Of a stretch of DNA of 64,000 nucleotides, positions 11,864-23,473 are shown piece by piece. The DNA is taken from positions 63,337,040-63,401,039 of the forward strand of contig NC_080419.1 of assembly GCF_029873635.1 (NCBI RefSeq). Reading direction: 5' to 3'. Made by a program: the position numbers and the translations under genes. Each line of letters begins with the position of its first letter. Positions within the stretch are counted from its first letter, which is position 1. Source of the stretch: Malania oleifera (lineage: Eukaryota; Streptophyta; Magnoliopsida; Santalales; Ximeniaceae). The notes beneath the pieces are model-generated. The model was not told the origin of the DNA and made no database searches. It worked only from the letters and a program-made list of their open reading frames with translations.

Positions 11864-13612
11864 TGTAATGACCTGCTTAACTTATCACATAATAACCATA
11901 AATAATAATAACATCAACCCGAACCCGTGGGTAGTGGGGATAGCCTGACATGAATAGCGGAAACCTAAGCAGTAGTAAAAATAAATTACATCCATCAAAC
12001 CATTAATTACATAATACCAGAGTTTACTACATCATTAAAATACTATATTTATATACAACCTCCAGAACATAAAAATAATCCTAGGATTATACAACAAAAA
12101 TCTCTTGATCCTAGATCAAAATCTTACCCTCCTAGTGGGGTAACTCCTCTCACTCAACGGCGGCCACGACCCGCCGGTCTCTCAAGGTCTCCTGAAAAAT
12201 TAATTTAAGTTCGGGGGTGAGACACTTCTTAGTAAGGGAAAATAAACTAAATACAGCTATGGGGCAACATGAATATATAATGCAATTATACATATACAAT
12301 ACATTTCATATAACTATAAATATTCGTCATAACATATTGAATCATCATATACTTTCATATTTTTCTAGTAACTCATATCATTCATAAATCGTCTCTTATA
12401 TCTGATAATACTGAAAACATACCTAGGATGAATAGCTAGTTGATGTCATGTATTACCCCTCTATGATGGGTTGTGTAGGCCGAAGGCGGGACCCGACAAT
12501 GGCTGGCCGACCACTGCCGATTCAAAAATGTTTGTAAGTACGATGGGCCCGCCACACCCTGGTTCGGACAGCCAGGTGGATGTTTACAACTCTACACTGA
12601 AAGCCACATCGACTATCCATCTCCCACCCCCTCGTGGGGTGGTTAGCATAAGTCTAAACATAGATATCTAATCTATATATATAATTACGGTACCGAGCTC
12701 CTAAAACTAAACTAAACCAACATCCGGATTCTGATAACATATAATACATGATATTATAACATCTTTCATAATTTCATAAATATGGTTTCGCGCCGAAATC
12801 ATTTCATAAATACAGCCTCGTGCCGATCGTTTCGTAAATACGGCCTCGTGCCGAACATTTCATAATTACGGTCTCATGCTGAATATTTCATAATTACGGC
12901 CTCGTGCCAAATATTTCATAATTACGGTCTCGTGCCAAATATTTCATAATTACGGCCTTGTGCCGAACATTTCATACATATCATTCTGAAAATAAACCAA
13001 TTATCATGTATTTCAAAATCATCATATATTGCATTATTACGTAATTCCTGAAAACATGCTTACTCATAAAATTATTGTAACGTAATACATTTCATGAAAA
13101 ATAATACTCATGCCACAGAATGCTAAATTAAATCATACGTTCCATTCTAAAATCGTAATTACTGTAAACAACAGTATTTTCCCAAGTATGCGTTTATTCC
13201 ATAATATTCAAATATCGTACATATTTTTTAGAAAATCAATTTGCTCACAAATAATAGTAATTTGCATGAAAAATAACTGCTTTAGTTTATTCCCTTACCT
13301 GACTACTGAGAAAGCCCCTAAAATATCCTGGTGAAACACCCGTAGGATTTCTTGATCAATACCCTGAAAATGAAAACTCCTCGTATTAAATTTTAGTATT
13401 TTCATGTGTATATCATTTCCTATAACTACCGCAAGACCAAATTTGGCGTAAAAAACCTTACCTCAACTTAGGGATAATTTTCAATGGAGTTCCACCATCG
13501 ATCTGCTAAGGTAGATATGCAGAGATCTTCTCTAGGAGTGTCGTGGTGGCCTCAGATCATCGATCCGGCGAGCGACGGAGCCGGAATCGAAGAGAGAAGA
13601 GAGAGAAATCAC

Positions 13613-13649
<37 letters not shown>

Positions 13650-13946
13650 GTGAAATTTTTCCTTAATTCTGACATTTAATCAGGGTTTTTTTATATTTAT
13701 AGGACTGGATTCGTCGATGAGCCACGTCATCTCGTCGACGAGTCCTTCAATAATTTTGTCGACGAAACCCACTCCTCGTCGACGAAATTCAAACTGCTTA
13801 AAACTTCTCTCAGTATTTCCTCGTCGACGAATCCCCTGTGTTCGTCGACAAGGCCCTGACAACTTCTCTCGGTTATTCCTTCTGTTACTATTTCCATTTC
13901 CCTTCCTCTTTATTTAAATTACATAATTATTATTCGGGTCGTCACA
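11864..13946 (-). repeat. 5' LTR of the Tekay element
   Basis: 2083 bp, partner of 4738-6802. It has the 28-bp array at 12765-12976, GTCGAC-core palindromes at 13705-13860 (including CTCGTCGACGAG at 13731-13742 and TCGTCGACGA at 13821-13830), and a longer (GA)n run at about 13612-13647 than its sister. Confidence 0.92.
12765..12976. repeat. 28-bp tandem repeat array in the 5' LTR
   Basis: The sister array of 5641-5850 with the same unit. Copy order has been preserved since insertion, so it was present in the parent element. Confidence 0.9.
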
Positions 13947-14947
13947 CTATGAGTCCTTCCCCTTTTGATTATGAAAAATCCACTGGTTCTTACCTGTGCA
14001 CTGAGTTCTTTGAACACGACCATTCTTAACACGAAATGGCAAATATTCAGACAAGGCCATAAAGAACTCAATGCTGACATCAAGTTTGGAGAAGTGAAGA
14101 AAATGAAGACCAAACAAATTCAATTGTATTTTCTATTTAATTCATTTGGGTCTATAATATTATATATGGTCTGTAATAATTAATGCATTGCGAGCATGAT
14201 AGGTAGAATAAGCTCAATGACCAAAGGGTGACCTTAGGACCCTATGCACATAAATGAAAAATCTCTTAAGCTCAAATATCACATTAATACAAACAGGGAT
14301 AAAACTTAGGGTCAAAATTACATTTTTAAATAGCTTCGATCGACCAAACCAAACTAGTAATAACTATCTTCGTCGACCGAACACTCTATTGGTATAAAAG
14401 TCCAAGTGTTGACGATGCCTCAGTTGACCGAACTCTAGGTGGTTGGTCGACTGAACTGGTCAAAAGTCAACAAGTTGACTTATCACGGTCGATCAAACTA
14501 GAATGTGTCTAACCCCCCAATTATTCGGCCGACCGTTTGTGTAGTTCAAATTGGCCACAGTTGACCGAACCATATGAGTGGTCAACCGAACCTTAGCCAT
14601 GGTCGACCAAACCTATGAAGGGTTCAAAATCGCCTTGAGACAATCGACCATTTCCATAGTTCAAAATTGCCACGGTAGACCGAACTTAGCAATATGGTCG
14701 ATTGAATCTTGAAAATGGTCGACCGAACCTCTCGGGTTAGCGAAATTTTTACCGAAGTTAAATTGGGTTATTTTTCGTTAAACATAATTAAACATTTTCA
14801 TAAATACCCATTGAGTCCCAAATGGTTATAATTTTTGGAGTGTCTATAGATATTCCTTCATATGTCTTGATTAGCATCTGATTAGCAAACATCATTAGAA
14901 AAAATTGTTTGAATTTTCAAATACCCATTTTTCCCATACAAGCTTAA

Positions 14948-17065
14948 TGTTGACTTTTTGGTCAAATCCTTGTTTTGATTATGACAAACTACAGTATCTC
15001 ATCTATATGCTTTGAGTATTTGAGCAGGTTATGTTTTAGTTAGCACAGATGATGATACAATTTGGAAACCGAGAAACACTTACATAAGCACATCATTCGG
15101 CGCATTCCATAGTTGCCAAGAAGCTGAGCATGAAGCCTTAATTTGTTCTAAGTTGTAATTTTATATATTTTAGTTCGATTTTGCAATAATTTATGGTATG
15201 TAACTAATGCATATCATGCATGGTAGGAATATAAGCTCAACATGACCATAGATTGACCATAGGGAACCGAATGCCATTAGGGCTTCGGTCAACTGACGCC
15301 AGGTTTTTTAGGCTAAGTTAAAATAGCCTCAAAGACCTTAGAAGGCCCTTAGGTCCCTACACATATGCACATATAGTTCCCATTATCAATCACACTACCA
15401 GGGGATTAAATTGAAATGAATTGGACCAAAATACACAAAAATAAGAGAGGTCGGGCAACCAAACCCTTTGTGTTCAAAACACATCAGGCACCCGAACCGT
15501 GGACAAGTCAACATATTGACTTGGATTTGGGCGGCCGAACATATTTGACCGCACCGTCCACAGGCGACCAAATCCCTGACCTGACACCTTTTCATCAACC
15601 CGGGTGCCCGAACTTAGCGTTCAAAATGGCCTTAGGCGAACGAACACTTGAGTTTGGTTAATTGAATCATAGACCGGGTGACTGAAACGTGGATAGAATG
15701 AATTTCACCTTGGTTCAGCCAACCGAACATATACCCAGGCACCCGAACCTTCAAAAGTGGCTTTTTAAACTGAGTCTATTCAGGCGACCAAACCATACTT
15801 CAGCCACCCGAAACTCTTGGGTTGTTTTATTTTTTAACCGACGTAAAATAGGTTAAACAGGGTTAATTTTTCTAAACACTTTTAAAAGAATTTTAAGAAT
15901 TACCCTGGTGTTCCCAACGATCACAATTTGTGCGATGTCTATAAATATATGCTCATTTGCACAGACTAAACATAGATTAGTGAGTTGATTAATAAAAATT
16001 CTCTCTGAATTTTTGAGAGTTCCTTACTCACATTCAAGCCTAAAGTTCTTCATCCATTGCTATTTCTTTACTAAAACAAGTGTGGTAAGAGTGCATTGAG
16101 TTATCCTACATTATTCCCACTTGCTTATACTCTCATAGATTGTGTTGATCATTGATTTTTTAAAAGAGAGTTGAGCCCAAAAATTTATCCCATAGTTTTA
16201 GTTCATGAATTTATTGTGTGGGGGAAATTTCACTAGCTTGCGAGTCTTAGCACTTTATTGCAAGACTCTTGAGCTTGCTTGTGTTTTTTAAGAACATTTT
16301 TTTTTTTCAAGCTTGCTTGCAAATATCTCTTGTGCTTAATCTTTTGAAAATCATTTAGAGATATTTTGTTATACTCTTGGAAATTTTTGAAACATTATTT
16401 GTGGTTGATATATTTATGTAGATTGTTTCAAAGAAACTTTGCTAACTCACTCTCATACATTGATTGCACATTGATATAATATTGAGAGTAGTTTCACACA
16501 TCTTCACTTAGCTTATATTTCCTATCATCTAGAAGTGCATTGATTATACTGTGCTGAACTGTGGTACATAGTCTGCTTAGTTAAGAAGCATTTATGTGTA
16601 TGCAAATTTTCATATCGATTGTATTCTAGGCGTGGGCCTGAATAGTCCCAGATTGGCTTAGACCTGGTTAGGGAAGTTAGGTGCACCATCCTGGTAAGGT
16701 GTGTGTAGATTGAGGTCAACTCCGTGAATTAACCTGGTTGTAACCAGTGCCGCTCCACCTGTTAAGTGAGCATTAGTGGAATCCTCGAGCTTGCAAGTTA
16801 GAGGCGGGGACGTAGACACAGTTGACTGAAGCCCGATAACATATCGTGTGTGCACTTTACTTTTCTATAATTTATTTTCTGCACGTGTATGTTATTTTAT
16901 GAATGTCATGCATGATTTAATTTCCACATATTATCTGCGTGTTTGGGTTTATGTGTATATAGAAAGACTCTAGGTTGTGAAATATTGCTATTGGATTAGC
17001 TAAAAATAGGAATAAATTTTAAATACCCAATTCACTCCCCTTTTGGGAATACACCAAGGCTTACA
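14948..17065 (+). mobile_element. solo LTR of a Sirevirus-like family
   Basis: 2118 bp, TGTTGACT...GGCTTACA, flanked by CTTAA on both sides (14943-14947 and 17066-17070). The empty site is visible in A's 3' LTR at about 24491. There is no internal region, so it is the product of LTR-LTR recombination. Inside: the palindromic cluster 15285-15830, an AACGG-type core at 15916-15920 (decayed to AACGA), a TATA box at 15940-15949, and the conserved downstream block at 16621-16841. It is a different family from A, although its start (GTTTTGATTATGACAAA) is shared. Confidence 0.9.
15940..15949 (+). promoter_or_regulatory. TATA box with AACGA core 19 bp upstream (solo LTR)
   Basis: TATAAATATA. The motif CCCAACGATCA sits at 15913-15923. 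The core 15916-15920 and the TATA are separated by 19 bp (15921-15939), the same spacing as in six other LTRs here. Confidence 0.6.
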
Positions 17066-17407
17066 CTTAAAAATCCTACTCCTACACATTCATCTTGCTA
17101 AATCTCTTTGGTAGAGTGTCTTGAAATCATTCTTAAGTTTACACTCGCATATTCTCTGATTGTTGTTGATTTTTATTGAGAGTAAGCTTGAGTTTTCCCT
17201 TGTGATTTAATTCATAAGTCTTCTTTTGGAAAACTCTTTAGGCCTTGTGAGTTTTGCATTTTTGTTACAAGACTCAAGAGCTTGCCTTGTGTTTTTAGCA
17301 AAATATTTTTGACAAGCTAGAAATCCAAATATCTCTTATACTTAATACTTGATAAATCATTTTTGAGATATTTATTTGTGTTCTTAAAATCTTTGAAACC
17401 ATATTTA

Positions 17408-17409
<2 letters not shown>

Positions 17410-17446
<37 letters not shown>
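17410..17446. repeat. (AT)n microsatellite in A 5' LTR
   Basis: A pure TA run at the position where the 3' LTR has (CA)n(TA)n (24841-24907). Confidence 0.9.
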
Positions 17447-17449
<3 letters not shown>

Positions 17450-17994
17450 TTAAAGAATCAATCATTACACACTCTCACATATTACTTTCTATATTTGCAT
17501 TATCTTGAGAGTAGTTACATATTGTACACGAAATTTATATTTCATTATCAGTTATATTTCAAGCATGGCCTGGGGGGGTGTTGATCTAACTCATAAGGAT
17601 TGTTTGTAAAGGTTGAGGTCAGCCCTTTTAATTTGACATGGGGTTTCCCTTACCCAGTAAAGAAAGGGTGTTGTATTCGGTGTCGCTCCACCCGCAAGTG
17701 AGCTTTAGTGGAATCCTAGGACTAGCGAGTTAGAGGCGGGGACGTAAGCACATTTACCGAACCTCGATAACACATATGGTGTCATCTTTACTTTATTTGC
17801 TTTGCTATATTGTGCTTGCTTGTTTAAATTTATCTGGAGTAATTTAATTGCAGTTGCATCTATCTGTTTATTCTATACTTGCACTAGATTGACTCTAAGT
17901 TTGTGAAATACCACTGCTGGTTAGTTAACCTAGGAAGAAAGTTTTTTAAATATCTAATTCACCCCCCTCTTGAGATTACACTAAAGTCAAAAAT

Positions 17995-18006
17995 TGGTAT
18001 CAAAGC
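17995..18006 (+). promoter_or_regulatory. primer binding site of element A
   Basis: TGGTATCAAAGC, one mismatch from the initiator tRNA-Met complement TGGTATCAGAGC, two bases after the 5' LTR end. Confidence 0.88.
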
Positions 18007-18048
18007 ATAGTTGCTTAGACTTAATCATTTTTCTAGAAAAATATCATA

Positions 18049-19730
18049 ATGGCTCATGTTAGTGTAACCCCTTTTGCTGAGGGACACTCGTCCACACGTC
18101 CTCCTTTTTTCAGTAGTGTGAACTACACTTTTTGGAAACAAAAGAAGCTCATTTACCTTCAAAACATTAATTGGAAGGTGTGGAAAGTGTTCTCTAGAGG
18201 AAATTATATTCCCATGAAAACTGTAGAGGAGGATAGAGTACCTAAGACTGAGGATGAATGCACTGATGATGACATAAAAACAATAAATGTAAATGTAACT
18301 GCTATGAATAATTTATATTGTGCACTTAATGCAAATGAATTCAACAGGGTTATGGCATTCAAAATAGCTAAGGAAATATGGGACAAATTAGAGATTACTT
18401 ATGAGGGCACTAGAGATGTTAAAGATAATAGAATTGACATGTTGACTAGTGAGTACGAGGCATTCAGGATGAACACTAGTGAATCCATACAGAGCATGTA
18501 CACTCGTTTCATTCACATCACTAACTCATTACTTGCATCAGACAAAACATATCCCATATATGAAATGATTAGGAAAATTCTTAGGGGATTGCCATCTATT
18601 TGGGAAGCAAAGGCTACTGTTATAGCTGAGGGTAGAGACTTAAAGGCAATGACTCTAGATGAACTAATAGGGTCACTTATCACATATGAGATGGCTATTA
18701 ATGAGAGATTGAATGAGCAAAACAAAGTAAAGAAGGTAATTGCCCTAAAGATATCTGCTAACACCTCTAGTGAATGTAGTGAACCAGAATCAGGAGAAGA
18801 TATGGTTATGCTTACTAGGAAATTCAGTAAGTTCTTTAGAAAGAATAGTAGACCATATAGAAGATTCTAGAGCCCAGTATCTGAAAAGGGAGAAACAAGT
18901 AAAAGAAAAGAAAAATCAAATGCTCCCACATGCTACAACTGTAACAAAGTCGGGAATATCAAACCAGATTAACCACTATTGAAAAAGAAGAAAGCAATGA
19001 AAGCTAGCACATCGTGGGACAAACATAATAGTAGTGATTTAGACATGGACTCTAGTGACTCTGAGGTTGCTAGCTTGTGCTTGATGGCACATAGTGATGA
19101 AATACTATCATGTTGCTCTTTATCTTCTTACTAATCTGATGATGATTCTGATTCTAACAGCATGCCTACATATAAAGAACTGCAGTATGAATATATTTGT
19201 GTCTCTAAATTGCTAAATAAGATGACCAAGGAAAATGATGCTTTGAAAAACAAATGTGAAAATTGGTCAAAACTTTTTGAAATTGGAAAGAAGTCCCATG
19301 TCGCATCTCTTAAATAAAATGATTTGAAAATTGTTAAGCTTGAAAGAAAATTGGAGGACAGCTCCAAAATTATCTATAAATTTACAGAGGGCCAAAACAC
19401 TTTTGAAAAACTTCTTGGGGCCCAAAGAAATTCGCTTAGTAAAGAAGGTCTCGGCTTTAATGGAATTGAAAACATAAGACGAAATGATCTTTATTTGGGA
19501 CATTTTACTCATAAATCAAAAATCCACATTCCACTTAAAGAATCATTCAGGCAAATGACATATTTTAAATGCAAATAGAATGGTGATATTCAATTTGACT
19601 GTCAATTTAGAAATAGACATGTGAAAATTAAGAAAGCATGGAGAGTCAAAGGTGAACCAAGCACTAACCCCTTTGGACCCAACAAAATTTGGGGACCAGC
19701 ATCAGTTACTTAAATATTTTTGCAGGTGTT
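18049..19730 (+). pseudogene. element A gag
   Basis: The first 273 codons (18049-18870) are open. Residues about 25-130 are the copia gag N-terminal region (NYTFWKQKKLIYLQ...WKVW). Residues about 125-235 are UBN2-like (EIWDKLEITYEG...YTRFIHITNSLL...LPSIWEAK). After a stop at 18868 comes a ruined knuckle (CYNCNKVGN, His and last Cys lost; stop at about 18970). A coiled-coil part follows at 19324-19578 (LERKLEDSSKIIYKFTEGQ) and a second damaged knuckle at 19560-19615. The two-part gag with a long coiled coil is typical of Sirevirus-like elements. Confidence 0.85.
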
Positions 19731-20150
19731 CTTGAGGTCGTCCTCATCTAAGGACAAGTGGTATATGAATAGCGGCTGTTCACGACATATGACTGACGAC
19801 AAGGCCAAGTTCGCATCTATTGCTCCCAAGGAAGGAGGGTTCGTGACCTTCGAGTGACCTTCGAGTACAACGCAAATGGCAAAATCATCAAAGTAGGTAA
19901 GGTTTGTAAGGAACCTTCCCTTGTTATTGATAATGTATTATTAGTTGATGGTTTAAAACATAACCTACTGAGTATAAGTCAACTATGATAAAGGTTGTAG
20001 AGTGTCCTTTGAAAATGACAAATGCATTGTTGAAAATAAATTTGATAATAAAATTCTTTTTACTGCTGATTGTCACGAAAATGTTTACACCATTAGTTTT
20101 GATTACTTAGCTTTACAACATGTAACATGTTTTTTCTGCTATAAATGAAG
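19731..20150 (+). pseudogene. element A protease
   Basis: The copia retropepsin signature is readable as KWYMNSGCSRHMTDD; the catalytic Asp of the usual DSGCS is Asn. An 11-bp tandem duplication (TGACCTTCGAG, 19847-19868) then shifts the frame. The region continues through a LLVDGLKHNLLSISQ-like stretch (19940-19985) with a stop. Inactive on two independent grounds. Confidence 0.82.
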
Positions 20151-21340
20151 CAAGTTGGTTGTGGCATAGGCGTCTAGGGTATGTTAGCATGGATCTACTG
20201 TCAAAACTTGTGAAAAATGATCTTAAAGGCTTACCAAAAACATCTTTCGTGAAAAATAAAGTTTGTGATGCATGTCAAATGGGTAAGCAGACGAGGTCTA
20301 GCTTCAAGACAAAGATAATCATATCTACTACTAGGCCACTTCAAATGCTCCACTTAGACTTATTCGGCCCTAATTAAGTTCAGAGTTTAGGAGGAAAATT
20401 ATATGCATTTGTAATTGTAGATGACTATTCTAGGTTCACATGGGTTCTATTTCTTACACATAAAGATGAATCATGCGAACAATTTACTAGACTTTGTAGA
20501 AGAATCCAAAATAAAAAGGGGTACAAAATAACACACATTAGTAGTGATAGGGGAACTGAATTTAAAAATGAAGGAATAGAGAACTACTGTGATTTAGAGG
20601 GCATATCTTATAATTTCTCTACTCTTAGGACCCCATAGCAAAACGGTGTTATTGAAAGAAAGAATAGGTCTTGGCAAGAAATGGGTAGAACAATGCTTAA
20701 TGAACATAAATTATCCAAATATTTCTAGGCCGAAGCAGTGAGCACTGCTTGCTACGTAATGAACAGAGTATTAATCAGACCCTCTCTTAATAAAACTCTC
20801 TATGAATTATGGAATGACCATAGACCAAACATCTCTTATTTTCATGTATTTGGCTATAAATGCTTTGTGCTTAGGGATAATGAGCATTTAGGAAAGTTTG
20901 ACTCAAAATCTGATGAAGGAATTTTTCTAGGCTATTCACTTGACAGCAAGGCTTACAGGGTATTCAATAAAAGAACATTAACTGTTATTGAGTCCATCCA
21001 CGTAGTCTTTGATGAGTCTAATCCTTTTTTCTAAAAGAGATGATGAGGATTATATTGAAATTATATCAGGATTAGAGAAGCTCTCCAGTGAAAATAATGT
21101 AGATAGGAATTTAGAGATTAATGATAAATCGATTGAAGATAATAAAGCTGAAAATGAAGTTCAGGAACTACCTAGAGATTGGAAATTTATTAGGAACAAT
21201 CCTTTAGAATAAATCATAGGTAAACCCTCATGTGGAGTTGCTACACGTTCTTCCTTAAGAAACCTAGTTAGTCATTTTGCATTTTTATCTTAGGAAAACC
21301 TAAAAATATTAATGAAACCATAGAGGATGAATCATGGGTA
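20151..21340 (+). pseudogene. element A integrase
   Basis: 20159-20377 is the HHCC zinc-binding segment (WHRRLGYVSM...CDACQMGKQTR). The second His of WHRRLGH is Tyr. The core follows after a stop: VIVDDYSRFTWVLF (first Asp), SSDRGTEFKNE (second Asp), and NGVIERKNR (Glu), with further stops at about 20637 and 20728. The C-terminal part 20738-21034 is open (VNRVLIRPSLNKTLYELW, HVFGYKCFVL, EGIFLGYS). The catalytic triad can be read, but the frame cannot be translated through. 21035-21340 is the integrase-RT linker. Confidence 0.87.
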
Positions 21341-22360
21341 CTATCTATGCAGGAAGAGCTAAATCAATTTGAAAGAAATACAGTCTCGACGCTAGTTCCT
21401 AGACCTGATAATCACACTATTATTGGAACCAAATGGGTTTATAGAAACAAAAAGGATGAAAATGGAGTAGTGACTAGAAACAAAGCTAGGTTAGTAGCCC
21501 AGGGGTATAATCAGGAGGAAGGAATAGACTTTGAGGAAATTTATGCTTCCGTGGCTAGGATGGAGACCATTCGCATGTTACTTGCATATGTCGCTTTTAA
21601 GGATTTTAAATTATATCAAATGGATGTTAAAAGCGTCTTTTTGAATGGCTATATAAATGAAGAGGTCTATGTAGAACAACCACCAAGATTTGAAAACCAT
21701 AAATATCCTAATCATGTATATTGATTGCCTAAAGCCTTGTATGGATTGAAACAAGCTCCTCGAGCTTGATATGAGAGGCTTAGTGGTTTTCTTCTAGAAA
21801 ATGGATTTATCAGAGGAAAGATTGATACTACACTTTTCATTAAATCTAAAAATGATCACATGCTCCTTGTGCAATTATATGTTGACAATATTATCTTTGG
21901 AGCTACAAATGATGAATTGTGCAATGAGTTTGGCAAATGCATGCAAACGAATTTGAAATGAGCATGATGGGTGAACTAAGCTTCTTCCTAGGACTCCAGA
22001 TTAAACAAGTCAAACATGGGACTTTCATATGTCAATCAAAATATGTTAGGGACTTGCTCAAGAAATTTAATATGAAAGATGGTAAAATTCTAGGAACTCC
22101 TATGAGCTCTTCCACTAAACTTGACAAAGATGAGCAAGGTATTCTTGTTGATGTCAAACTTTATCGTGGCATGATTGGTAGTCTCTTGTATCTTACAGCT
22201 AGCAGGCTTGATATTATGTTTAGTGTTTGTATGTGTGCTAGATTTCAGGCTGCACCTAAGGAGTCTCACTTGTTTGCAGTTAAGAGGATACTTAGGTACC
22301 TTGTTGGGACTATTGAATTAGGATTATGGTACCCTAAGCATACTTCATTTGAGATTGTTA
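21341..22360 (+). pseudogene. element A reverse transcriptase
   Basis: The RVT_2-type copia RT starts at about 21347 ([13 protein letters not shown]...[42 protein letters not shown]). A stop at 21722 precedes LPKALYGLKQAPRA. The catalytic motif reads YVDNIIFGA, so one of the two conserved Asp (YVDD) is Asn. After a frameshift the thumb resumes at 21937 (GELSFFLGLQIKQ, GTPMSSSTKLDKDE, SLLYLTASRLDI). Confidence 0.9.
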
Positions 22361-22860
22361 GTTACATGGATGCTGACTTTGCCAGTAGTAAAGTAGATCG
22401 AAATAGCACTAGAGACACTTGTCATTACTTAGGACAATATCTGGTTTCTTGGTTCTCCAAGAAACAAAACTCAGTTGCCTTATCCACAGCCGAAGCAGAA
22501 TATATTGCAATTAGAAGTTGTTGTGCTCAAATGCATTATATGAAGCAACAATTTATGGATTTTGGTTTGCACTATGACACGGTTCCAATCAAATGTGACA
22601 ATACTAGTGCAATCAATATCTCAAATTATCCTACTCACATTCACAAACCAAACACATTGAAATTAGACATCATTTTATTCGTGATCATGTGCAAAAGGGG
22701 GATGTGGCACTTGAGTTCATGTGCACTAATGAACAGTAGGCTGGCATATTCACAAAACCTCTTTAGGAGGATAGATTTATTGAAATTAGACATGAATTAG
22801 GTCTAATGCACAGTAGAGATGCCACCTAGAAGTATGATCGAGTGCATAAATTGAGGGGGA
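22361..22860 (+). pseudogene. element A RNase H and pol C-terminus
   Basis: YMDADFASSKVDRNST (first Asp), STAEAEYIA (Glu) and [11 protein letters not shown] (Asp) are present in frame with 21937-22660. The expected end of pol (a FTKPL and FIEIRHELGL stretch) is reached only after a frameshift at about 22660 and two stops. Confidence 0.87.
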
Positions 22861-23473
22861 GCCTCTTAACTTAGAAAACTTTGGCTTTGAAATTTAAATA
22901 CTTCATACTTTGTGAGATCACTTTTGTTATCCATTTTGCACTACATGACTATACTATATTTTGGATGTTAGAAGTAATGTACTTATTGTATAAACTGCTT
23001 TGATTCATACTGGACTACTTGAGTTGATTGATGTGGATTATTGTAAAATATTAGGTGAAATCAATTAGGTCATTGATATACATTTTTTTTTTTTTTTTTG
23101 GGAAATGTCCTACTTTCAAACAACACGCTGCCAAAATTTCTAAAAATCATCCCCAAACTATATCTTGTATTTGAATGACTATTATCCACTACATGCTTAT
23201 AAGCTTCTATCTAAGGTTATTTTCAAATGATCATATCTTTTCTACCTTAGCCCTTTTGCTGATGCCAAAAAGGGGAGAAGTATGCAAAACTAGGTAAATC
23301 ACCATAATAATGTAAAAAATTTAAAATTGCATAATGAATTTTTTTTGGGTGTCTTCTTTCCACATATGTTTGAGCTTTATTATGAATTTTTATTATGTAT
23401 ATTCTCAGGGGGAGCCTATTAGGCTTTTCCCACTTTTTCTTATTATATTTGTCATCATAAAAAAGGGGGAGAA
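22861..23473 (+). promoter_or_regulatory. 3' untranslated region and polypurine tracts of element A
   Basis: Two purine tracts are visible: AAAAAGGGGAGAAG at about 23267-23280, and AAAAAAGGGGGAGAA ending at 23473, directly before the LTR. Repeated tracts upstream of the true one are a known Sirevirus feature. At 23101-23140 is one copy of the GCTGCC-containing motif also found three times in element E. 23447-23462 is the left arm of an inverted repeat with 23498-23514 in the LTR. Confidence 0.8.

Larger units (their letters stand above)
4738..13946 (-). mobile_element. Tekay-type Ty3/gypsy chromovirus, inactivated
   Basis: Bounded by CTATG on both sides (4733-4737 and 13947-13951), a 5-bp target duplication in the 5' LTR of element A. 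LTRs of about 2.07 kb begin TGTAAYGACC and end GGTCGTCACA. On the minus strand the order is primer site, gag with CCHC knuckle, protease, reverse transcriptase, RNase H, integrase, and a C-terminal chromodomain-like segment, then the polypurine tract. Reverse transcriptase before integrase plus a chromodomain and long LTRs fits the Tekay (Del) chromovirus lineage. Multiple stops and frameshifts mean it cannot encode a full polyprotein. Confidence 0.9.
4725..17992 (+). repeat. 5' LTR of element A, in three pieces
   Basis: The pieces are 4725-4737, 13952-14947 and 17071-17992; the intervening DNA is inserted. Together they align in order with the 3' LTR 23474-25530. Palindromic motifs lie at 14331-14730, an AACGG-type core (decayed to AATGG) at 14821-14825, a decayed TATA box (TATAGATA) at 14845, and the conserved downstream block at 17555-17772. 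The terminal CA has become AA (17991-17992). Relative to the 3' LTR it lacks about 110 bp near 17520 and has an (AT)n run where the 3' LTR has (CA)n(TA)n. Confidence 0.85.
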
